Made by a program: the position numbers and the translations under genes. Shown piece by piece: positions 42,882 through 52,101 of a stretch of 64,000 bases of DNA (positions within the stretch are counted from its first letter, which is position 1; each line of letters starts with the position of its first letter). This stretch comes from JAIXWP01 sp965247015. GTDB taxonomy: Bacteria > Bacteroidota > Bacteroidia > Flavobacteriales_D > Sanyastnellaceae. Under the pieces are notes generated by a model. The model was not told the origin of the DNA, made no database searches, and saw only the letters and a program-made list of their open reading frames with translations. Location of the stretch: the NCBI GenBank assembly GCA_965247015.1, contig CBDFGG010000001.1:124001-188000 (forward strand), written 5' to 3'.

Positions 42882-44172
42882 TTATTTTTTCTGTTTTTAA
42901 AAGTTGGTGTCCAATCACGCAATCCAAACATTTTCTACAACTACAATATTTATTGTAGAGTTGAACCAATGCCTGACTGTCTGCGCTAGAATGATTACCT
43001 GGTCCTCTGTTAGACCACTTTCGGGTAATTTGGTTGTCTTCGGGTTTACAATAATCAAAAATACGCAAAGCCATGCGGATATGATGCTCTTGTTGATTAA
43101 ATCTTCCAAAGGCAAAAAGCATGACACCCACTGTGTTAATCAATAAACTTTCAACTGCGCCTTTCCCCAAAATATTGTCCTTTAAACTAGTAGACTCATA
43201 ATCAAACCTGAAATGTGTCTTCCAATATTCAGAAGTTTGACAGTTAAATATGCTGTAGAAATCCTCAATTGACTCAATATCCAACACTTTTGCAAACAAA
43301 TTTTCCGACTGATGAATGAGAAAGGCAAGCTGTGCCATTCTGATAGTGGGGAAATTGGAGGGGCGAACCCCTCCAAAATTCCAGATACTTGGTGGTAAAG
43401 GAGTAAGAGAGTGTTTCCGACACAAAAACTGGTACTCCACTTTCAGTCTTCTTGGATATGCATCTTCAAAATCTCTAGACAACCAACCTGCCTGACCGAA
43501 AAGCAACGCCTCCAACACAAATAGATCTTCTCGATATCGCTTCAACAATCGCAGCGGTATAGTTCTCGCCAACATTTCAAATGCTTCATTATTCCTCGAA
43601 AAACCAAAATTAGCAGTCAACCTTCGATAAAAAGCCTCTGGCCAATAGCCATTCACATCCTCCACAAGCTTCCAAATCACTTTGCTTTTTTCCTCGAGTC
43701 GCTCTACCAACAGACGGTCCTTCCATCCTACCCACACTACCTTTTCCAACTGATCGGGCTGCAGATCACAAATAATTTCCCTTCCTTCATTTTTCATCCA
43801 ACGCTGATAAGTCTCCCAAAGCGAAGCGTCATATTTGCCATTCAACTCCAGCACAGGAAGATCTCCTTCAACATTCAAGAAAATATTCACGTCGTTTGTT
43901 TGCACCACATGTAGAATCACATTCTTGTAATGATCATCAAACTGGTGTCGATGTCTGTTCCAGTCGCTTGAACGAGTGTGTATTTCGACATGTCCGACCC
44001 ACAGCGTGTTGCCAATTCGTAATCGTGCATTGAAAAAATCAGGACCTCCGCCCGTATTATAGGTTCCCGGAAACAAAATTTCGATGTCCTCGCCTGCGAG
44101 AGTTTTTAGATTTTTAGTTTCAAAGGACTTAAAACGCCAGAGATAATGGAGAAAAAATTCAGTCATAGCCAT
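42862..44172 (-). CDS. DUF2851 family protein
   Basis: The 436-residue protein is a member of a Bacteroidota family of unknown function, recognised by FLHYLWRF at the start, the region IEILFPGTYNTGGGPDFFNARLRI, and GHVEIHTRSSDWNRHRHQFDDHYKNVILHVV. These His/Asp/Glu-rich motifs look like a metal-dependent active site; resemblance to nuclease-like folds is an impression only. The C-terminus has a Cys cluster, CSCRKCLDCVIGHQLL. ATG codons at 44172 and 44166 are both possible starts. No signal peptide is seen. Confidence 0.85.
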   Translation of the reverse strand: MAMTEFFLHYLWRFKSFETKNLKTLAGEDIEILFPGTYNTGGGPDFFNARLRIGNTLWVGHVEIHTRSSDWNRHRHQFDDHYKNVILHVVQTNDVNIFLNVEGDLPVLELNGKYDASLWETYQRWMKNEGREIICDLQPDQLEKVVWVGWKDRLLVERLEEKSKVIWKLVEDVNGYWPEAFYRRLTANFGFSRNNEAFEMLARTIPLRLLKRYREDLFVLEALLFGQAGWLSRDFEDAYPRRLKVEYQFLCRKHSLTPLPPSIWNFGGVRPSNFPTIRMAQLAFLIHQSENLFAKVLDIESIEDFYSIFNCQTSEYWKTHFRFDYESTSLKDNILGKGAVESLLINTVGVMLFAFGRFNQQEHHIRMALRIFDYCKPEDNQITRKWSNRGPGNHSSADSQALVQLYNKYCSCRKCLDCVIGHQLLKTEKINDSSNS

Positions 44173-44261
44173 TCAGTTATGACGCAAATCACCGAATCTT
44201 TTTGCAGCATACCCCGTATATTCTATACATTTACATATACAAACCATTAATATTCAGTTGA

Positions 44262-44813
44262 ATGAAATTAAAACTAATGCTTTCAATGGCGGTTATTGCT
44301 GCCCTTTCTCTGTCAAGCTGCGAGAAATTTTCAGATAAAAAATTCTCCACCACCATCCCAGTAATTATCGAGGTAAATGCCTCTGAAGCGACCACTGAAG
44401 GCATCGCGATTGACCTCACCAACATTGCTGATGTGTTAGCCACTAATGCTGACCTTGCAGAGGTTCAGGGTAAAATCAAATCTTATGAATTAGTTCAGAT
44501 AAAATATAAGGTTTACGAATATTATAACGCTCCGGAAACCAACTTCAATGGAACGTTGGGATTTGGAAACAAAAATGCTGAAACAGCAATGACAACGCAT
44601 GCTTTGACCGATTTCAATTTAAAAACATCCATGGATGCAACCGATAAGAGTGTTATTTCATTCACTACTGACGATGCTGCTAAAATTGCGCAGTATTTTA
44701 AAGAAACGAATGCATTGAAGGTATTCTTAAACGGTAACTTGAGTCAAGGACCTGCTGTTTTTAAAATGTATCTTGAAGTTGATATCGATGCAATTGCGGA
44801 AGTAGAAAAGTAA
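44262..44813 (+). CDS. Lipoprotein of unknown function
   Basis: The 183-residue protein has a lipoprotein signal (MKLKLMLSMAVIAALSLSSC). The mature part is predicted beta-rich, with TTIPVIIEVNASEA near its start and KVFLNGNLSQGPAVFKMYLEVDIDAIAEVEK-type alternation at its end, as in small outer-membrane lipoproteins of beta-sandwich type. No family is recognised. It ends before a hairpin terminator and is followed by the PNGase F-like gene. Confidence 0.75.
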   Translation: MKLKLMLSMAVIAALSLSSCEKFSDKKFSTTIPVIIEVNASEATTEGIAIDLTNIADVLATNADLAEVQGKIKSYELVQIKYKVYEYYNAPETNFNGTLGFGNKNAETAMTTHALTDFNLKTSMDATDKSVISFTTDDAAKIAQYFKETNALKVFLNGNLSQGPAVFKMYLEVDIDAIAEVEK

Positions 44814-44856
44814 TTTGGCTTCCTATTTTGTAGAAAAAAATATCTGCCGTTCTATT

Positions 44857-44888
44857 AAAAAGGTTTTTTCTTTGGGAAAAACCTTTTT
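44857..44888 (+). terminator. Terminator hairpin abutting a start codon
   Basis: AAAAAGGTTTTT (44857-44868) and AAAAACCTTTTT (44877-44888) form a 12-bp stem with an 8-base loop, then T runs to 44890. The ATG of the PNGase F-like gene begins at 44891. It fits the terminator of the lipoprotein gene but occupies the whole leader of the next gene. Confidence 0.75.
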
Positions 44889-44890
44889 TT

Positions 44891-47800
44891 ATGCGCTTAA
44901 CCTTTACCCTGCTTCTTGCATTTTCTTTTTTTATCGCTTTCGCAGAGCCCGGTGATACCACCATCGTTCAAACCTACACGTTTGAAGAACAAAATAATCC
45001 GAACACTGCATACGATAATCCAGGTCGAAGAACTTTTGAGTTTCCAAATGATGAGGTGAGCTATCAAAAGATTTTGATGTACCACACACTAAAATGCTTT
45101 GAGGACGGAACTGCGGGTAACCTAGGCTTTCCTTGCGGTGAGTGGGATTATTTAAGCTATAATTATTTATACAAGCATACCGGTGTTTTCGACTCAATTG
45201 CTGCGACACACCCTCTTTATCTTTGGAATAATCAAGCATTCACATCAGTGAGACTCAGCGAGTCTCCTGTTTTTGATATTTATCAATTCAATCAATCGCA
45301 TCTGGTGATTGACCAACTCAACTCCGAAACTTCTGTTACAGTTGGCGCTGGAAATGATTACTCTACCGAGCTTTTCGGTGGATCGAAACAAGGAAGATCT
45401 CAATTCATATGGACTGCCGCAGAACTCCAAGCTGCTGGACTAGTCGCAGGTGAAATAGACGGTTTGAATTTGACTGCAAATGGACTAGGCTTCGTTAAAA
45501 ATTTAACCATCCGAATAAAGACTATCACCACAAGTAATCTAGCCACTTGGAACAACGATAGCTGGACCTTAGTCTATCAGCAAGATCGCGAATTTGCGAA
45601 TATCGGTGAGCAGATGCTTTACTTCACTAGCCCATTTAACTGGAATGGAACATCTAATTTATTGATTGATTTTTCATACACCAATTACGAAGAGTCCGCT
45701 CCAATTCCGATTCTAGGGTCAACCGTTGAATCAAACACAGGACTCGTTTACAACGGTGCTGATTACGCTGCCAAGTTCAATGGTACAGACCAGATTGTAA
45801 CACATATGGATTGGGCTGATCAGATCGGTGATCAAATTACTATTGGTTTTTGGGTAAATGGAGATGAAGACTTTCAGCCGATGGATGGAACCATTTTCGA
45901 AGGTGTTAACTCACAGAATCAACGAGTACTCAACTCTCACCTTCCATGGAGCAATGGTCGAATTTACTGGGATGCGGGCTGGCAAGATGGCACTTACGAT
46001 CGTATCGATAAACTTGCTGCAACAACGCAATACGAAGGCAAGTGGAATCACTATGCCTTCACGAAAAACTCAACGACAGGCATCATGCGAATCTACCTCA
46101 ATGGAACGTCATGGCATGCCGCTACGGGAGTTAACAACACCATCGAAGACCTTATTCGATTTACAATAGGAAGCGCATCTTCTTGGACAAATTTCTACAA
46201 TGGTTCAATTGACGATTTTACTATTCTCAACACAGCTTTAGATGCCACAGGCGTAACAGAAATGATGCGCACAAGCAATCATACTGCTGCATCTTATGCT
46301 TCTTCAGTGCTGTTGAACCATAATTTCAATGATCCGAACTATTCGTCAACTGACGACTTCTTTTCAGAATTGGAAAGCACATTCTTAGGAAGCATTTCAA
46401 GAGATTTAGTTGCTGGTGGTGATGTATTCAAAAACGCTAGCACAACTGATTGGAGACCTGAAATTTCAATTGTTCAGCATGATCACGCCACACATATTGA
46501 AGAAGAAACGGTTTCGCAATCAATAGCAAGACCTCTTACATCTTTTGCAACATATAGCATAGAGAACAATGCCCCTGTGATGACAGACCTTTCCTACTTC
46601 TATCTTGGAGGTTATTCATATACGTATTCGGCAGAGGGAGTGAAACTAGATTCAACAATGGTAACATCTGATTTCTTACAAACCAATGAAATCCTCGATT
46701 ACTATCAAGCACCTTTCGAAATTACAGAGCGCTACGAAATTGGACGTTACATCACCCCTTATGGAATCAACCTTAGTCTCGGACAAACAGGTTGGACGTG
46801 GGTTTATGACGTGACAGATTTCGAGCCACTTCTTCATGGCACCGTAGATCTGGAGTGCGGTAATTGGCAAGAGTTGCTCGATCTCAAATTTGTATTTATC
46901 GAAGGTCCAGAGACACGTGAGGTCAAGAGAATTGAAAACGTATGGAATGGCAATTACAACCTCAATAATTTCGATGCGGCAGTAACCGAACAAACGCTCG
47001 GTTTGGAAGATGGTGAAGTCGGATTGAAATTGCGAACCACTGTTACAGGACATGGTTTTGGATTCGATAATAATAACTGTGGTGAATTCTGTTACAACAC
47101 ACATTCTTTAGATGTCAATGGAAGTGAGCAATTCAGTTGGGAGATCATGGAGGATTGCGATAAAAACCCACTTTATCCACAAGGTGGAACCTGGATATAC
47201 GCTCGTGCGGGATGGTGCCCTGGAAAAGAAGGCACTACACAAGAATTTGAACTAACGCCATTTATCCAAAACAATGAAGTGACCGTTGATTATGATATCA
47301 CTTATGATCCTTTTGGAAACTATGTGACAGAATCGCAAGCAGTTTATTACGGTCCGATTGCATTTAGTAATGATGCGGAAATAGAACGAGTACTCGCTCC
47401 AAGTGATTGGAAGATTCACAGCAGAATGAATCCAATGTGTGATGAGCCCATGGTAGTCATCAGAAATAAAGGATCGCAACCACTTACCTCATTAACCATT
47501 TCCTATCGTGTTGCAGGAGGAGCTACACAAACCTACAACTGGACTGGAAATCTTGATTTCATGGAATCAGAAGCAGTCACACTAAGTTATAGTGATCCTA
47601 TTCTTTGGACTGGTGCTGACGATGAATTAATGAATTTCATAGTAGACATTAGTGGAGACGAGAACAATGCGAATAATCATGCGGAAAGCAAATTCTTGAG
47701 ACCAACCATTTTTGAATACAACAACCTCGATGATAATCGTATCATCATTATTCTGAAGACCAATAATGCTTTTCAAGAAACATCGTACAAGCTATACGAT

Positions 47801-48328
47801 ATCAATGATAATGTGATTTTCCAACGTGATGACTTCAATGCTGCGAACACATTTTATAGAGACACCCTTCAATTAAATCAAGGGTGCTATCGCTTCCATG
47901 TTGAAGACACAGATGGTGATGGACTTGAATTTTTTGCAAATTCAGATGGTGCGGGTCAGTTGAAAATAGATCGCGTCAATGGTCCAGATTTTAGATCATT
48001 CAATCCTGATTTTGGAAAAGAGATTAACTACTATTTTCATTTCAACACAAACCTAGTTAGCACAGAGGAAATCGTTTCAAGTGCTCCTGCTCCTATCGTT
48101 TATCCTAACCCAGTTGACAATACTGCAACGATGCGCTTTAATGGTCCTGGTCGATCTTACACCATTCAAGCGATGGATGCATTAGGTAAAATCATTTATC
48201 AAGATGTTTGGAAAAAGGGAAATGAAAACGAGATTCAAATCAATACCAATGAGTGGGAATCGGGCATGTATGTGATCACTCTTCAAAATGGAGAAGTTGT
48301 ATATTCGCTCAAACTCATGAAACATTGA
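44891..48328 (+). CDS. Large T9SS-secreted PNGase F-like protein with inserted LamG domain
   Basis: The 1145-residue protein has a signal peptide cut after AFA (about residue 18). Next is a region resembling the N-terminal domain of peptide-N-glycosidase F, with SYQKILMYHTLKC and GFPCGEWDYLSYNYLYKHTG (about 55-95). A LamG/ConA-like domain sits at about 285-450 (AKFNGTDQIVTHMDW, TIGFWVNGDEDF, RIYLNGTSW, GSIDDFTI). The PNGase F C-terminal-like region follows at about 550-830 (WTWVYDVTDFEPLLHG, LDLKFVFIEGP, GGTWIYARAGWCPGKEG). A CARDB-like domain and a type A sorting domain (about 1060-1145; PIVYPNPVDNTATMRF, ESGMYVITLQ) end it. Glycoprotein deglycosylation is a family inference; active-site residues were not verified. 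Confidence 0.82.
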   Translation: MRLTFTLLLAFSFFIAFAEPGDTTIVQTYTFEEQNNPNTAYDNPGRRTFEFPNDEVSYQKILMYHTLKCFEDGTAGNLGFPCGEWDYLSYNYLYKHTGVFDSIAATHPLYLWNNQAFTSVRLSESPVFDIYQFNQSHLVIDQLNSETSVTVGAGNDYSTELFGGSKQGRSQFIWTAAELQAAGLVAGEIDGLNLTANGLGFVKNLTIRIKTITTSNLATWNNDSWTLVYQQDREFANIGEQMLYFTSPFNWNGTSNLLIDFSYTNYEESAPIPILGSTVESNTGLVYNGADYAAKFNGTDQIVTHMDWADQIGDQITIGFWVNGDEDFQPMDGTIFEGVNSQNQRVLNSHLPWSNGRIYWDAGWQDGTYDRIDKLAATTQYEGKWNHYAFTKNSTTGIMRIYLNGTSWHAATGVNNTIEDLIRFTIGSASSWTNFYNGSIDDFTILNTALDATGVTEMMRTSNHTAASYASSVLLNHNFNDPNYSSTDDFFSELESTFLGSISRDLVAGGDVFKNASTTDWRPEISIVQHDHATHIEEETVSQSIARPLTSFATYSIENNAPVMTDLSYFYLGGYSYTYSAEGVKLDSTMVTSDFLQTNEILDYYQAPFEITERYEIGRYITPYGINLSLGQTGWTWVYDVTDFEPLLHGTVDLECGNWQELLDLKFVFIEGPETREVKRIENVWNGNYNLNNFDAAVTEQTLGLEDGEVGLKLRTTVTGHGFGFDNNNCGEFCYNTHSLDVNGSEQFSWEIMEDCDKNPLYPQGGTWIYARAGWCPGKEGTTQEFELTPFIQNNEVTVDYDITYDPFGNYVTESQAVYYGPIAFSNDAEIERVLAPSDWKIHSRMNPMCDEPMVVIRNKGSQPLTSLTISYRVAGGATQTYNWTGNLDFMESEAVTLSYSDPILWTGADDELMNFIVDISGDENNANNHAESKFLRPTIFEYNNLDDNRIIIILKTNNAFQETSYKLYDINDNVIFQRDDFNAANTFYRDTLQLNQGCYRFHVEDTDGDGLEFFANSDGAGQLKIDRVNGPDFRSFNPDFGKEINYYFHFNTNLVSTEEIVSSAPAPIVYPNPVDNTATMRFNGPGRSYTIQAMDALGKIIYQDVWKKGNENEIQINTNEWESGMYVITLQNGEVVYSLKLMKH

Positions 48329-48915
48329 TGTACGAGAATCTTCGCAAACACCTAGAAAGACGCATTTCATTGCGTGATGATGAATTTGAAATGATTTCAA
48401 AAAAAATCGTCACCAAGAAATTCAAGAAGAAAGAGATTATTTCAAATGCAGGCGAAGTTTGTCAATACCAAGGGTACATCAATTTCGGGTGTACCCGAAC
48501 TTTTTACACAGATGAAAAAGGCCACGAACATGTAGTTCAGTTAGGATTTGAAGACTGGTGGTTGGGCGATTTGATGAGCTTCATTACAGGCGGTCCGGCC
48601 GATTATACTATTGAAGCTTTAGAGGATACAGAACTCTTTATGTTTGATCGCTGTGATATGGAATTTCTTTATGCTTCCGTTCCAAAGTTAGAGCGCAGTT
48701 TTCGAATACTTATTCAAAACGCCTTGGTAGCTCTGCAGCACCGCATGATTGCAAACATGAGTCGCACCGCGGAGCAGCGCTACACAGAGTTGATTACAAA
48801 GTATCCTCAGCTAGAGTTGCGAATAGCACAACATCACATAGCCTCTTATTTAGGAATTACTCCAGAAGCCCTTAGTAGAATAAAGAAAGCAATTATCGAA
48901 AAGCAACGCCATTAA
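48328..48915 (+). CDS. Crp/Fnr-family transcriptional regulator
   Basis: The ATG at 48328 overlaps the stop of the PNGase F-like gene by one base (TGATG), so translation is probably coupled. The 195-residue protein has a cyclic-nucleotide-binding beta-roll (about 15-120; KEIISNAGEVCQYQGYINFGCTRTFY, then FEDWWLGDLMSFITG) and a C-terminal winged helix with LRIAQHHIASYLGITPEALSRIKKAI. There is no Fnr-type Cys cluster. The ligand is unknown. Such short Crp-like regulators are common in Bacteroidota. Its last four bases overlap the convergent aminotransferase gene. Confidence 0.9.
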   Translation: MYENLRKHLERRISLRDDEFEMISKKIVTKKFKKKEIISNAGEVCQYQGYINFGCTRTFYTDEKGHEHVVQLGFEDWWLGDLMSFITGGPADYTIEALEDTELFMFDRCDMEFLYASVPKLERSFRILIQNALVALQHRMIANMSRTAEQRYTELITKYPQLELRIAQHHIASYLGITPEALSRIKKAIIEKQRH

Positions 48916-50111
48916 TTGGTGCGGCCTGGGTAAACCTTGAGTGCATGTTCTAAGCATTCCAAGGCATTTCGTAGAGCTTCTTCGTTTAATACATAAGCAA
49001 GACGAACTTGATTTTTCCCTAAGCCTGGAGTTGCATAAAAACCAGTAGCCGGAGCCATCATCACCGTTTGATTATTGTATTCGAATTTTTCAAGAATCCA
49101 TTGACAGAATGCATCTGCATCATCGATTGGCAATTGTGCAATACAATAAAATGCACCTTGTGGATTAGGGCATTTCACACCATCGATACTATTCAATCCT
49201 TTGACTAGAATGTCTCTTCTTTTCACGTACTCGTTCACTACACCATCAAAATATTCTTGAGGCGTATCGAGAGCAGCGATACCTGCAAGTTGTCCAAATG
49301 TTGGTGGAGAAAGTCTTGCTTGAGCAAACTTCAATGCTGCCGCCATCACCTCTTTATTGCGAGTTACCATTGCGCCAATACGAGCACCACACATGCTGTA
49401 TCTTTTTGAGATACTATCAATCATTACAGCATGTTGCTCAAGTCCTTCCAAATTCATAACAGAATGAGGAATAGCTCCATCGTACATAAACTCTCTATAA
49501 ACTTCGTCGGCGAATAGGAAAAGATTGTGTTTGATCACAAGTTGTCTCAATTGCTCGAGCTCTTCTTTTGTGTATAAATAGCCCGTTGGATTACCGGGAT
49601 TGCAAATCAGAATTCCTTTTGTGTTTGCAGTAATTTTCTTTTCGAAATCTGCGATTGGAGGAAGTGCAAATCCATTATCGATATTAGCAGTAACAGGAAC
49701 AACTTTCACCCCTGCCATTACAGCAAAACCGTTATAGTTTGCGTAAAATGGCTCAGGAATAATAACCTCGTCTCCAGGATTTAGACAGGTCATGAAAGCA
49801 AAGACAAGCGCTTCAGAGCCACCAGTAGTGATCATAATGTCAGTAGTATCCAACTGGATATCTTTTGACTTATAATATGTGGTAAGGCCTTGACGATATG
49901 CAGCCATACCCTCCGAGTTGCTGTACTCAATCACTTTCAAATCAGTAGCACGAATGCTATTCATTACCACTTCAGGTGTTTCAATATCAGGCTGACCGAT
50001 ATTGAGGTGGTAGACTTTACGTCCTTGCTTTTTAGCGGCCTCTGAAAATGGTACTAATTTGCGAATAGGTGAAGCGGGCATGTTTACCGCTTTGCTGCTG
50101 ATTGTTGGCAT
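48912..50111 (-). CDS. Class I/II pyridoxal-phosphate aminotransferase (aspartate aminotransferase-like)
   Basis: The 399-residue enzyme shows HLNIGQPDIETP, the PLP phosphate site TTGGSEALVFAF, CNPGNPTGYLYT, ADEVYREFMYDG, the Schiff-base K236 in DSISKRYSMCGARIG, and an Arg near the end (GKNQVRLAYVLN). It belongs to the aspartate/aromatic aminotransferase group; the exact substrate cannot be read from sequence. It is transcribed alone, leftward. Confidence 0.92.
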   Translation of the reverse strand: MPTISSKAVNMPASPIRKLVPFSEAAKKQGRKVYHLNIGQPDIETPEVVMNSIRATDLKVIEYSNSEGMAAYRQGLTTYYKSKDIQLDTTDIMITTGGSEALVFAFMTCLNPGDEVIIPEPFYANYNGFAVMAGVKVVPVTANIDNGFALPPIADFEKKITANTKGILICNPGNPTGYLYTKEELEQLRQLVIKHNLFLFADEVYREFMYDGAIPHSVMNLEGLEQHAVMIDSISKRYSMCGARIGAMVTRNKEVMAAALKFAQARLSPPTFGQLAGIAALDTPQEYFDGVVNEYVKRRDILVKGLNSIDGVKCPNPQGAFYCIAQLPIDDADAFCQWILEKFEYNNQTVMMAPATGFYATPGLGKNQVRLAYVLNEEALRNALECLEHALKVYPGRTN

Positions 50112-50213
50112 GTCTAATTCTTGTTTGCGGGCGCAAGATACAACTGGTGCGCTGCAACGAACAATATTTCATATCCATTCACAATATTTTTCTAAAATGA
50201 ATGTTGACGGCGC

Positions 50214-50789
50214 ATGAAATGGACAATTGTTCTCTATTTTTTATTGTTTAGCTCCCCTATTTTTTCACAAAAAAAAGAATGGAAAAAAGAGCAAATCGCC
50301 TCAGCAGACATCAATCGAAGCGCAGCTTTTTTGACTGAAGAAGAAAAGAATGTTTTGCTATACATGAATCTAGCTCGACTATTTCCCCAAGACTATATCG
50401 CTATAGAATTATATGAAGAGCAGAAAAAAGGAAATAAGCTGAACACATTTGAACGTTCGCTTATCCAAACGATGAATAAAATGAAACCTGTGGGCGTCAT
50501 TACATTTGATTCAGGCATGTATGAGCTCGCAAAGTGCTTTGCCGAGGAACAAGGCCCTACCGGAAAAGTCGGTCATGATAGAAAAAAATGTCCTACTGGA
50601 TATCGTGCAGAATGTTGCGACTATGGATTTGAAACAGGTCGAGAAATCGTAAAGAGGCTCTTGATCGATTTTCAAGTCACTAGTTTAGGACATCGCAAAA
50701 TTGTGCTTTCACCTTGGTACTCGAAAGCAGGAGTCTCGATTGGCGCGCATAGTAAGCACAGGCACCTAGCTGTTATAGACTTTTTCTAA
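50214..50789 (+). CDS. Secreted CAP/SCP-domain protein
   Basis: The 191-residue protein has a signal peptide (MKWTIVLYFLLFSSPIFSQ) and a CAP-like domain with LLYMNLARLFPQDYI, GKVGHDRKKCPTGYRAECCDYG and GHRKIVLSPWYSKAGVSIG. The GHD and GHR histidines match the CAP cavity. Three Cys in the CxxxxxxxxCC region may form disulphides. CAP proteins bind or process varied ligands; the role here is unknown. It converges on the zinc anti-sigma gene with a 4-base overlap. Confidence 0.85.
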   Translation: MKWTIVLYFLLFSSPIFSQKKEWKKEQIASADINRSAAFLTEEEKNVLLYMNLARLFPQDYIAIELYEEQKKGNKLNTFERSLIQTMNKMKPVGVITFDSGMYELAKCFAEEQGPTGKVGHDRKKCPTGYRAECCDYGFETGREIVKRLLIDFQVTSLGHRKIVLSPWYSKAGVSIGAHSKHRHLAVIDFF

Positions 50790-51052
50790 GACTTTGAGTC
50801 TTCAATTTTTTCTAGAATCCGAGTTTTAAGCTGTTCATTTCTTCTGGTATAATGATGCTCATTATCAGATTTTCGAATCGCTTTATCTAACCAAATGCTT
50901 TGCTTCTCATAATGTCTGCAAACAGTGCAAATAGACATATGATAGCGCATGATTACCCATTCCTTGAAAGATAAGGGGCTATTCATTTTTTTCTCAACGA
51001 AATAAGTCGCTCTTTCGCAAGCTTTATATTCTGAAACGTCTATGTTGTTCAT
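50786..51052 (-). CDS. Zinc-finger anti-sigma-like protein
   Basis: The 88-residue protein contains the ZAS-type zinc motif H38-x3-C42-x2-C45 (YHMSICTVCRHYEKQ). It is coded directly after an ECF sigma factor with a 4-base overlap. It has no membrane helix, so it would be a soluble anti-sigma factor, perhaps redox- or zinc-responsive. The C-terminal half is charged and helical. Confidence 0.82.
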   Translation of the reverse strand: MNNIDVSEYKACERATYFVEKKMNSPLSFKEWVIMRYHMSICTVCRHYEKQSIWLDKAIRKSDNEHHYTRRNEQLKTRILEKIEDSKS

Positions 51053-51627
51053 GCTTTAAACCAATTGAGCTCTATACACTTTCGTAATTGAAGCTTAGAG
51101 CGATGAATGATTTGCCAGTAGTTAGTAGGGGTGATTTTCAATTCTTCACAAATAAAATTTCCACTTTCATTAGAAATATATTTCATCGTAATGATGCCTT
51201 TCCAATGGTCGGGGAGCGCTTCGATACAACCACTCAGTGTTTGAATAAAATCTGTATTATCGAGCAAATGCGTTTCTTCTTCCCATTCTCTTGGAACTTG
51301 GTTACCTTGCCAATGTCCTGTTTCATTGAAAAATACTTCGTTGCTCAACTTGGTATCGTTCGCAAATCTTTTTGCTTGGCTTCGATAATGATCTGTGATT
51401 TTATTTCTTAGAATTGAAATGAGCCATGTCTTTGGAGCACTTTTATTTTCAAACTTTTCAAAAGCTTTAAAAGCAGAGATAAAAGTATCTTGAACTAGAT
51501 CTTCGGAGAGCTCTAGATTTCCCGTTTTGTATCTGGCATAATTAACCAAATCAGCCGTGTAAAGGTGTACCCATGAGGCTATGGTCTCATTGGCTAGCTT
51601 TGAACTCGGAGTATTAGTGGTGCTCAT
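51049..51627 (-). CDS. ECF-type RNA polymerase sigma factor
   Basis: The 192-residue protein has region 2 (ELSEDLVQDTFISAFKAFEKF, KTWLISILRNKITDHYRSQ) and region 4 (ALPDHWKGIITMKYISNESGNFICEEL, TPTNYWQIIHRSKLQLRKCIE). Region 4 is more divergent than in the other sigma factors of this window. It overlaps the gene for its probable zinc anti-sigma factor by 4 bases. Confidence 0.9.
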   Translation of the reverse strand: MSTTNTPSSKLANETIASWVHLYTADLVNYARYKTGNLELSEDLVQDTFISAFKAFEKFENKSAPKTWLISILRNKITDHYRSQAKRFANDTKLSNEVFFNETGHWQGNQVPREWEEETHLLDNTDFIQTLSGCIEALPDHWKGIITMKYISNESGNFICEELKITPTNYWQIIHRSKLQLRKCIELNWFKA

Positions 51628-51657
51628 GGTCGATTAGACGTTGGGTGATTCAAGTCC

Positions 51658-52101
51658 TTACACATCTAATTTCAACCACATGAAATAATGTGTTCCAATA
51701 ATCGGAATTTCATACGGCTCAGGCAGCATTTGAAAACCGAGGCTGCTATAAAATCCTGTTGCTACAACTCTTGCATCGCACCAAAGGATATTGACTTTTT
51801 TTTCAATTAAAATTTCTTTGGCCTTTTCAATTAACAAACGTCCTGTTCCTCTACCTCGGTAGTCCGGATCAGTGGCCATAGCGCGCAAACGGTAAGGATT
51901 TTTGGAGTCGATTTTATCAGAAGGCATTTGGAAAAATGAGCCCACACTTACAATGCGATCTCCATCAAAAGTGGCCAGGTGAAAAGCATCCTCTCGATCG
52001 TCGATATCAATGAAACACTGATCAATTGATTCTTTGTGAGGCCACAACACTCTATATCGCAAATCACGTGTTTGTATTGATGAAATTATTCTGACGTCCA
52101 T
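51658..52101 (-). CDS. GNAT-family N-acetyltransferase
   Basis: The 147-residue protein shows the acetyl-CoA loop YRLRAMATDPDYRGRGTGRLLIEKA and, near the end, ARVVATGFYSSLGFQMLPEPYEI, as in small GNAT enzymes of the ElaA/PhnO-like type. The substrate is unknown. Its start overlaps the upstream S4-protein gene by 16 bases. Confidence 0.9.
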   Translation of the reverse strand: MDVRIISSIQTRDLRYRVLWPHKESIDQCFIDIDDREDAFHLATFDGDRIVSVGSFFQMPSDKIDSKNPYRLRAMATDPDYRGRGTGRLLIEKAKEILIEKKVNILWCDARVVATGFYSSLGFQMLPEPYEIPIIGTHYFMWLKLDV

